From positions 60,895 through 124,894 of the forward strand of contig NZ_FNDJ01000033.1 in NCBI RefSeq assembly GCF_900099965.1: 64,000 bases of DNA, in the 5' to 3' direction. The notes under the pieces are model-generated. The model did no database searches, was not told the DNA's origin, and saw only the letters and a program-made list of their open reading frames with translations. The position numbers and the translations under genes are program-made. The stretch's first letter is position 1; each line of letters opens with the position of its first letter. This DNA is from Nonomuraea jiangxiensis. Its GTDB lineage: Bacteria > Actinomycetota > Actinomycetes > Streptosporangiales > Streptosporangiaceae. Positions 58,215 through 64,000 of this stretch are shown here, one piece after another.

Positions 58215-59084
58215 ATGGATCTCGGAATCGGCCTTCCCGTCTCGGGACGGCACATCGACCCGGAGAAGATCGTCCAGGTGGCGCAGGACGCCGAACGCGC
58301 GGGGCTCGGGGCGGTATGGGCGTTCGAACGGCTCCTGCGCCCGGCCCAGGCGTCGATGCTGGGGATGGACCAGCCCGTGCGGCTCCCCGACAACAACGCC
58401 TGCGTCTACGACCCGCTGGAGACGCTGGCGTTCGTGGCCGCCAGGACCAGCACGATCCGCCTGGGCACGAGCGTGGTCAACGCGTTGTTCCACAGCCCCG
58501 TCGTGCTGGCCAAACGGCTGGCCACGCTCGACCGGCTCAGCGGCGGCCGGGCCATGATCGGGCTTGGGCAGGGCTGGATGGCGCAGGAGTTCGAGGCGGT
58601 CGGCGTGCCCACGGGCCGGCGCGGAGCCGGGTTCGAGGAGCACCTGCGGGCCATGCGCGCGTGCTGGGGCCCCGACCCGGTGAGCTTCTCGGGCCGTTTC
58701 TACACGATCCCCGAGTCGGAGATCGGCCCGAAGCCGGCAGGGCTGACCCTGCTGGCGGGCGCGGCGGCGCCCGCGGCCGTCGAGCGGGCGGTCGCGCTCG
58801 GGCTGGGGCTGACCATCGTGGTCTTCGACTGGGAGCAGGTCAGGCAGACCGTCGAGGCGTACGGCAAGGGGCCGGGGCCGCTGGTGTTCCAGGTGAACGG
58901 CCCGATCACGGACCAGCCGCTGGACGAGCGCATGCCGCTCACCGGTTCGCCCGAGCAGGTGGCCGAGGACCTGGAGCGGGCCAGGACGCTGGGCGCCCAC
59001 CACGTGTTCTGGCACCCGTTCGAGACCGATCCTGACGAGTTGGTCGCGCGCGTCGGCCAGGTCGCCGGCGGCGATCAGCCTTAG
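58215..59084 (+). CDS. LLM-class flavin/F420-dependent oxidoreductase
   Basis: 289 aa TIM-barrel enzyme of the luciferase-like monooxygenase family: MDLGIGLPVSG, RTSTIRLGTSVVN, SGGRAMIGLGQGWM and FSGRFYTIPE are typical of the F420-dependent branch. ATG 58215 follows AAGGGA. The 250 bases upstream hold no gene. Substrate unknown. Confidence 0.9.
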   Translation: MDLGIGLPVSGRHIDPEKIVQVAQDAERAGLGAVWAFERLLRPAQASMLGMDQPVRLPDNNACVYDPLETLAFVAARTSTIRLGTSVVNALFHSPVVLAKRLATLDRLSGGRAMIGLGQGWMAQEFEAVGVPTGRRGAGFEEHLRAMRACWGPDPVSFSGRFYTIPESEIGPKPAGLTLLAGAAAPAAVERAVALGLGLTIVVFDWEQVRQTVEAYGKGPGPLVFQVNGPITDQPLDERMPLTGSPEQVAEDLERARTLGAHHVFWHPFETDPDELVARVGQVAGGDQP

Positions 59085-59240
59085 CGCCGACCCGGCCTGC
59101 CGGTCCGCCGGTCCGCTGATGGCGTGGCTTGGCCCAACCATGGCGTGCCGTATTCCGGGCCATCGTGATGGCGGGAGTTCACCCCCGTCGAGGGCCGGGC
59201 ATCTCCGTCCTGGAGCGCCGCACGGGGGTGGGAGGGCGTG

Positions 59241-61043
59241 ATGGGGAACGACGACCATAGGACCACATCCGATCTGATCGTGGAGCGCCTGCTGGCCTGG
59301 GGTGTGGACACCTGCTTCGGCATCTGCGGGGACCAGGTGAACGGCTTCTTCGAGGCGTTGCGCACCCATCCGGAGATGCGGTTCGTCCACGTCCGGCACG
59401 AGGAGAACGCGGCCCTGGCCTGCGTGGGCTTCGCGAAGTTCACCGGCCGTCCCGCCGCCTGCGTGGCCACCGCGGGCCCGGGCGCGATCCACCTGCTCAA
59501 CGGCCTGTACGACGCGCGGATCGACGGTGCCCCGGTGATCGCGGTGACCGGGCTGTCGTACCACGACACGATCGGCGCGCACCAGCTCCAGGACGTGCCG
59601 TCCGACCGGCTCTTCGAGCACGCGTGCCTCTACTCCGAGCGCGTCATGGGCCCGGCCCATGCCGTCACGGTCACCGACCTGGCGGTACGGAGCGCGCTGA
59701 TGAACCGCGCCCCGGCGCACCTGGCGATCCCGATCGACATCCAGTCGTGGACGCTCGCGCAGGACACCGCCTCCACCAAGAACATCCCGGGCCACACGTC
59801 CCTGGCCGCGCAGCCGTTCCAGGTGATGCCGCCGCACGAGCGGCTCAGCGCGGCGGCCGAGGTGCTCAACTCCTGCGAGCGGATCGCCATCTGCGCCGGG
59901 GCGGGGGCCCGCGGCGCCGGGTCGGAGCTGGAACGGGTCGCCGAGGTGCTCGGGGCGCCCATCGTCAAGGCGGGCCTCGGCAAGGACTGCGTACCGGACG
60001 ACAGCCCGTACACCACGGGCGGCATGGGGCTGATCGGGACGCGGGCCTCGCACGAGGTGTTCGAGCGGTGCGACGGCTTCCTCGTCGTCGGCTCGTCCAC
60101 GCCCTACTACGACTTCTGGCCGGAGCCCGGTCAGGCGAGGGCGGTCCAGATCGATCTGAACGCCGACCGGATCGGCCTCCGCTATCCCGTCGAGGTCGGG
60201 CTCGTCGGGCACGCCGGGCCCGTACTCACGGCACTCGCCCCCCTGCTGCGGCGCAGGACCGACCGCTCCTTCCTGGAGCAGGCGCAGGAGAGCTACCGCG
60301 CCTGGTGGGAGCTGATCGGCGACCAGGCCGCCTCCTCCGGAACGCCCATGCGCCCGCAGGTCGTGACCTGGGAGCTGTCGAAGGCGCTGCCGGACGGCGC
60401 CATCGTCACGAGCGACGCCGGCACGGTCACCGCCTGGGGCGGGCGCCTGAGACTGCGCGCGGGCATGAACTACTCCTTCTCCGGAACCCTGTGCACGATG
60501 GGCTCCGCGCTGCCCTACGCGATCGGCGCGCAGATCGCCTGCCCTGACCGCCCGGTCATCGCCTTCACCGGCGACGGGGCCCTGTCCATGGGGATGGGGG
60601 AGCTCGTGACCCTGCGCCAGCACGACCTGCCGGTCAAGGTGGTCGTCCTGCAGAACAACTCCCTCGCCCTGGAGGTCTGGGAGCAGAACGCCATGCTGGG
60701 CAATCCCCAGTACGGCTGCGCGCTCCACCCCATCGACTTCACCGCCGTGGCGCGGGCGTGCGGCCTGGAGGCCTTCCGCATCGAGGACCCGTCCGACGCG
60801 GCCGCGGTCCTGGAGCGGGCGATGGCGCACGACGGCCCCTGCCTCGTGGAGGCGATCACGGACCCGTACGAGGCGCCGTTCGGCGAGAGCCTCAAGCCCG
60901 CCCACGCCGAGCACCTCGTCCAGGCGTTCGACAAGGGCGAGCCGGCGGCCTCCCGGATGGCCCGCAACCTCCTGGAAGAAGGGCGCGTGGCCCAGTCCCC
61001 GGCCCTCCAGCAGCACCGGTCCGGCCTGGCCCGCCATCTCTAG
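59241..61043 (+). CDS. Thiamine-pyrophosphate enzyme (pyruvate oxidase / acetolactate synthase-like)
   Basis: 600 aa from ATG 59241 (GGAGGG upstream; GTG 59238 is possible). Three-domain TPP enzyme: N-terminal Pyr domain with catalytic Glu54 in VRHEENAAL and ATAGPGAIHLLNG, a central FAD/Rossmann-like domain and a C-terminal PP domain with GDGALSMGMGELVTL and NNSLALEVWEQN (Mg/TPP-binding). It most resembles pyruvate:quinone oxidase-type proteins, but the substrate needs testing. Not coupled to neighbours. Confidence 0.88.
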   Translation: MGNDDHRTTSDLIVERLLAWGVDTCFGICGDQVNGFFEALRTHPEMRFVHVRHEENAALACVGFAKFTGRPAACVATAGPGAIHLLNGLYDARIDGAPVIAVTGLSYHDTIGAHQLQDVPSDRLFEHACLYSERVMGPAHAVTVTDLAVRSALMNRAPAHLAIPIDIQSWTLAQDTASTKNIPGHTSLAAQPFQVMPPHERLSAAAEVLNSCERIAICAGAGARGAGSELERVAEVLGAPIVKAGLGKDCVPDDSPYTTGGMGLIGTRASHEVFERCDGFLVVGSSTPYYDFWPEPGQARAVQIDLNADRIGLRYPVEVGLVGHAGPVLTALAPLLRRRTDRSFLEQAQESYRAWWELIGDQAASSGTPMRPQVVTWELSKALPDGAIVTSDAGTVTAWGGRLRLRAGMNYSFSGTLCTMGSALPYAIGAQIACPDRPVIAFTGDGALSMGMGELVTLRQHDLPVKVVVLQNNSLALEVWEQNAMLGNPQYGCALHPIDFTAVARACGLEAFRIEDPSDAAAVLERAMAHDGPCLVEAITDPYEAPFGESLKPAHAEHLVQAFDKGEPAASRMARNLLEEGRVAQSPALQQHRSGLARHL

Positions 61044-61126
61044 CCTCCGTCCCGCCTCTCCCGCGCCGCCGCCGTGCGAAGGCGCGGGCCGAGGGGCTCT
61101 CAGCGAGGGAACGCGCGGGGTGCGGC

Positions 61127-61193
61127 GTTCAGGCGTTGATGGGTGTGCTCGTTCAGGCGTTGATGGGTGTGCTCGTTCAGGCGTTGATGGGGG
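61127..61193. repeat. 24-bp tandem repeat at the 3' end of the L,D-transpeptidase gene
   Basis: TTCAGGCGTTGATGGG units recur every 24 bases (stop triplets at 61129, 61153 and 61177 on the minus strand). The first unit inside the gene encodes the C-terminal TPINA-stop; two more copies of that end lie after the stop, each again ending in TGA in the same frame. Confidence 0.85.
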
Positions 61194-62355
61194 TGCCGAG
61201 GGCGCTGCCCGCCAGCCACTCCCGCCAGGACTTGGCCCACGGCGTGGGCCCGTTGCCGAACCGGAGCTTGCGCGCCGTGCCCGTGACCTTGATGATGTCC
61301 CCCCGCTGCGTGAACCGGTAGAACCAGCGGGCGTTGGCCGGGCTGGCGTTCACGCAGCCGTGGCTGACGTTGCGGCGGCCCTGCGCGCTGATCGACCAGG
61401 GCGCGGAGTGGAAGAACATGCCGCTGTAGGTCATCCTGACGTTCCACTTGGTATGGGCGCGGTACTCGCCCGGCCGGCCGATGGTGGCCGAGTCCATGAG
61501 GGTCGACTCGGCCTTCTCCTGGGCGATCATGGTGCCGGAGTAGCTGGCCTCGCCGCGCTTGCCCAGGCTGACCGGGATGGTCTTGACGACCTTGCCGTCC
61601 TCGCGTACGACCGCTCGATGGGTGGCGTTGTGGATCGTGGTGATGTGCTCGCGACCGACGGTGAACGTCAGGATGCGGTTCCTGGTGCCCCACACGCTCC
61701 GGCCGATCCGCAGCCCGGCCAGGTGGGCGACGACCGTGACCTTCTGACCGGGCGGCCAGTACTCGCGCGGCCTGAACTGCACCTCCCGGTCGCTCACCCA
61801 GCTCCAGGCGCCCACGACCGGCTTGGACATGTGTACTGTCAGCGACCGCTCGACCCTGGCCCGGTCGGCCTGGGTGATCACGGGCCTCGACAGCAGGAGC
61901 TGGACGGGCATGCCGACGCCGACCTTCTCACCGTTCAGCGGCGACATGCCGCTCTCCAGCACCTGCTTCGGCTTCAGCGTGGTGAACTCGGCCTGCGCCG
62001 TGACCTGCTTGCCGTCCGTGCCGGTCGCCTGCGCGGTCACCCGGTACGCCGCCGACGGCCGCAACGGCCAGGTGGGCCGCCACGTCCCGTCCGCGCTCGC
62101 GCTCCCGGTGACCTGGTGTCCCTTGGCGTCCGTGACGGTCATCCTGGTGACCTGGCCGCCGCTGACCTTGACCGTGATCGAGGTGTCAGGGGGGACCCTT
62201 TTCGAGCCGTCGGCGGGTGTGATCGACAGCTTGGCCGCCGAGCCCTGTCCCGGTGGCCCGGCGGGCGACGTTTCCGGACCGCCCGAGGCACAGCCCGCGA
62301 TCAGGAGCAGCACCGCGGTGAGCGTGCTGAGAAGTACGGTCCCGGCGTTCCGCAT
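61177..62355 (-). CDS. L,D-transpeptidase lipoprotein (YkuD)
   Basis: 392 aa. The N-terminus is a lipoprotein signal with lipobox LLIAGC (Cys22). Two Ig-like domains follow (about 40-130 and 140-250), then the YkuD catalytic domain with HSAPWSISAQGRRNVSHGCVN; the nucleophile is Cys334 and a His lies three residues before. This is the mycobacterial LdtMt2-like architecture, making 3-3 cross-links in peptidoglycan outside the membrane. ATG 62355 lies behind GGAGG at moderate spacing. Confidence 0.93.
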   Translation of the reverse strand: MRNAGTVLLSTLTAVLLLIAGCASGGPETSPAGPPGQGSAAKLSITPADGSKRVPPDTSITVKVSGGQVTRMTVTDAKGHQVTGSASADGTWRPTWPLRPSAAYRVTAQATGTDGKQVTAQAEFTTLKPKQVLESGMSPLNGEKVGVGMPVQLLLSRPVITQADRARVERSLTVHMSKPVVGAWSWVSDREVQFRPREYWPPGQKVTVVAHLAGLRIGRSVWGTRNRILTFTVGREHITTIHNATHRAVVREDGKVVKTIPVSLGKRGEASYSGTMIAQEKAESTLMDSATIGRPGEYRAHTKWNVRMTYSGMFFHSAPWSISAQGRRNVSHGCVNASPANARWFYRFTQRGDIIKVTGTARKLRFGNGPTPWAKSWREWLAGSALGTPINA

Positions 62356-62405
62356 CGTCGATGCCTCCAGTCCCCCGACAAACAGGCATATGTCAGGCTA
62401 GGCAG

Positions 62406-62444
62406 CCCTATAGGGTACGGAGCGTGGTATTCCCTCACTGAGGG
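62406..62444. promoter_or_regulatory. Two short palindromes upstream of the L,D-transpeptidase
   Basis: CCCTATAGGG (62406-62415) and CCCTCACTGAGGG (62432-62444) are self-complementary and sit 51-89 bases upstream of the transpeptidase start in an AT-richer patch. They could be operators or part of a promoter; no known consensus was recognised. Confidence 0.35.
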
Positions 62445-62539
62445 TAATCATGCGGAGATGTCGTAATTGGTGGCTACCGCCTGGCAACATCGGTCGCGGC
62501 TCGCCGTACTACCCGCCACTGAGAAGGGAGCCACAGAAC

Positions 62540-63130
62540 ATGGGCAAGGTGATCGCGCGGGCGACGGTCTCGCTGGACGGCTTCATCGCCGACGAGTCGG
62601 ACCGGGTGGGCCCGCTCTTCGACTGGTACAACAACGGGGACGTCCCCTTCAACGGCGGCGACCCGGAACGGGTCTTCCACGTCTCGCCCGCCAGCGCCGC
62701 CTACCTGGAGGCGACCTGGTCGCGGATCGGCACGGCGGTGATCGGCCGCCGCCTGTTCGACCTCACCAACGGCTGGAACGGCCGCCCCGCGGCGGGCGAG
62801 GCGGTCTTCGTGGTCACCCACGAACCACCGGCGGACTGGCCGTTCCCCGGCGCGCCGTTCACGTTCGTCACCGACGGCCTGGCGAGTGCGATCGCCCGGG
62901 CCAAGGCCGCCGCCGGGGACAGGGACGTGTCGCTGACCGGCGGCGACCTGCTGGGCCAGGCCCTGGCCGCCGGCCTGGTGGACGAGGTCCAGGTCGATCT
63001 GGTCCCGGTGGTGTTCGGCAAGGGCGTACGGTTCTTCGGCGCGTACGACGGTCCGCCCGCGCTGCTCGGCGACCCCGAGATCGTCCAGGGCGACCGGGTC
63101 ACCCATCTGCGGTACGAGGTCCGCCGATAG
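62540..63130 (+). CDS. Dihydrofolate-reductase-like (RibD C-terminal) protein
   Basis: 196 aa with the RibD_C/DHFR-like fold: IARATVSLDGFIADESD, GTAVIGRRLFDLTNGW and LTGGDLLGQALAAGLVDEVQVDLVPVVFGKGVRFF. These small NADPH-dependent reductases are common in actinomycetes, but their substrates are mostly unknown. ATG 62540 follows AAGGGAG. Confidence 0.88.
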   Translation: MGKVIARATVSLDGFIADESDRVGPLFDWYNNGDVPFNGGDPERVFHVSPASAAYLEATWSRIGTAVIGRRLFDLTNGWNGRPAAGEAVFVVTHEPPADWPFPGAPFTFVTDGLASAIARAKAAAGDRDVSLTGGDLLGQALAAGLVDEVQVDLVPVVFGKGVRFFGAYDGPPALLGDPEIVQGDRVTHLRYEVRR

Positions 63131-63131
63131 C

Positions 63132-63146
63132 GCTCCCCGCGGGAGC
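63132..63146. terminator. Hairpin between convergent genes
   Basis: GCTCCC (63132-63137) pairs with GGGAGC (63141-63146), loop CGC; located 2 bases after the reductase stop and before the convergent transducer gene. No T-run. Confidence 0.5.
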
Positions 63147-63158
63147 AGGGGTGAACGG

Positions 63159-63476
63159 TCAGGCCGCCGGCCGCCGTCGTCCGTGGACGGCCTGGTCCGC
63201 CGGCTGCGGCCGCACGAGCACCGGCACGTCCGACACCACCACGACGGAGTACGACCGGCCCGGGGGAGGGGCTTCCACCAGGTCGTCCAGCGCGGGAGAC
63301 CGCGTGCGCTGCGCGGGCACGACCAGGAGGAACGGCCCCAGCGGCCGCCCGCCTTCCGCGCAGAACGTCAGCTCGACGTGGGCGTTGCCGGAGCTGAGGT
63401 TGAACAGGCCGAGCCGGTCGCCGGGCATGCACCCGTCCGCGATCGTCATCTTCCAGTTCCCCGCCATGGTGCTCAT
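63159..63476 (-). CDS. Sensory-rhodopsin-transducer-family protein
   Basis: 105 aa. LGLFNLSSGNAHVELTF, GPFLLVVPAQRTR and VVVVSDVPVLVRPQ follow the pattern of the Anabaena sensory rhodopsin transducer family (beta-barrel tetramer). In cyanobacteria it couples to a photoreceptor; in most other bacteria it occurs without a rhodopsin and its role is unknown. No rhodopsin gene is in the window. ATG 63476 follows GGGAG. Confidence 0.75.
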   Translation of the reverse strand: MSTMAGNWKMTIADGCMPGDRLGLFNLSSGNAHVELTFCAEGGRPLGPFLLVVPAQRTRSPALDDLVEAPPPGRSYSVVVVSDVPVLVRPQPADQAVHGRRRPAA

Positions 63477-63717
63477 GTGCGACTCCCGTCTGCTGCTGCG
63501 GCAGCCGTCCCGCTACCCCGCCAGGACGGGATCTATCGCGGAGCAGGTGACAGGTGTCATGTGACCTCGATGAAGCACCGCCACGCACCGGGGATCAAGG
63601 TCGTTGGCGGGCCGGCCGTAGGAAAGCCTTAAGCGATCCGTAAACCGGCCCCGCGAAGCTGTGGGCACAGGTCAAGGGGCCCACCAAAGCCCCAGAAAAT
63701 ATGCGGAGGAGTACATC

Positions 63718-64000
63718 ATGGCGAGCAAGCTCGTGGTCGCGGCGTTCCTGTCCCTGGACGGCATCATGCAGGCCCCCGGCGGGCCGGGCGAGGACGACGA
63801 CCACAACTTCCCCTACAGCGGCTGGCTGGCCCCGCACGTGGACGAGGGCTTCGGCGAGATCATGGGCGGCGTGTTCGCCGAGACGACCGGCATGCTGCTG
63901 GGCCACCGGTCCTACGACATCCTGTCCTCGCACTGGCCCCACGTGCCGGACGAGGAGGGCGCCTGGATCAACAACATGCCCAAGTACGTGGCCACCCGCA
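63718..64000 (+). CDS. Dihydrofolate-reductase-like protein, cut by the window end
   Basis: The 94 visible residues start MASKLVVAAFLSLDGIMQAPGG and include GMLLGHRSYDILSSHWP, the N-terminal half of the RibD_C/DHFR-like family. ATG 63718 follows GGAGGAG at 7 bases. It is a second family member within about 1.2 kb; sequence differs clearly from the first copy. Confidence 0.88.
   Translation, partial: MASKLVVAAFLSLDGIMQAPGGPGEDDDHNFPYSGWLAPHVDEGFGEIMGGVFAETTGMLLGHRSYDILSSHWPHVPDEEGAWINNMPKYVATR

Overview
The window is very GC-rich, uses GTG starts freely and has long runs of overlapping start/stop codons. Together with F420/deazaflavin-type oxidoreductases, STAS/RsbW-type partner-switching proteins and an actinobacterial-style contractile injection system (CIS), this points to a filamentous actinomycete chromosome. 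Streptosporangiales is the most likely group by gene content; that assignment is inference. No tRNA, rRNA, transposase or CRISPR array was seen.

Layout. (1) 1-168 is the N-terminus of an MFS transporter on the minus strand, preceded by an 8-codon leader ORF and inverted repeats that look like an attenuator. (2) 661-5434 holds a membrane-anchored trypsin-like protease followed by a tight MoxR ATPase / DUF58 / VWA / VWA operon. (3) 5760-14632 is one translationally coupled exopolysaccharide operon: priming glycosyltransferase, O-antigen-ligase/polymerase-like protein, MurJ/Wzx-like flippase, polysaccharide deacetylase, two GT4 glycosyltransferases, a Wzz-like protein and a CelD-like acetyltransferase. 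Next to it are a GH26-like secreted hydrolase, an ATP-grasp ligase, a flavoprotein and a secreted GEVED-domain protein (to 19396).

(4) 19430-42601 is the centre of interest: an extracellular-CIS/tailocin-like locus. The minus-strand structural operon (40960 down to 23279) encodes, in order, sheath, tube, a tail-assembly-chaperone-like pair that appears to be joined by a -1 ribosomal frameshift, a DUF4157 protein with an intact HExxH motif, a LysM tube/baseplate adaptor, VgrG spike, PAAR-like tip, gp25, baseplate J, a tail-protein-I/beta-propeller fusion, a fibre, an AAA+ ATPase, a 797-aa protein with a long Pro/Ala/Lys linker and a candidate nuclease tail, and a DUF4255 cap/terminator. It is bordered by a holin-like protein, a GH25 muramidase and a CHAP peptidase on one side, and by a divergent M43 metalloprotease on the other. 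An 89-bp promoter-like element is shared between the exopolysaccharide operon and the holin-like gene, suggesting common control.

(5) 42643-47831 contains housekeeping and stress genes (AhpD-like, Fpg/Nei glycosylase, quinone oxidoreductase, deazaflavin reductase with a TetR regulator and triple operator, MFS pump with its own operator). (6) 48201-48661 is a broken LuxI-type autoinducer synthase. (7) 48779-55942 is a signalling island: two STAS proteins, an RsbW-like kinase, a ~1386-aa hybrid kinase/REC/PP2C phosphatase/HATPase sensor, and an ECF sigma factor with a membrane partner. (8) 55988-64000 carries an MFS pump, a small secreted Cys protein, an LLM-class oxidoreductase, a TPP-dependent oxidase-like enzyme, an L,D-transpeptidase lipoprotein, two DHFR-like reductases (the last cut by the window end) and a homologue of the sensory-rhodopsin transducer family.
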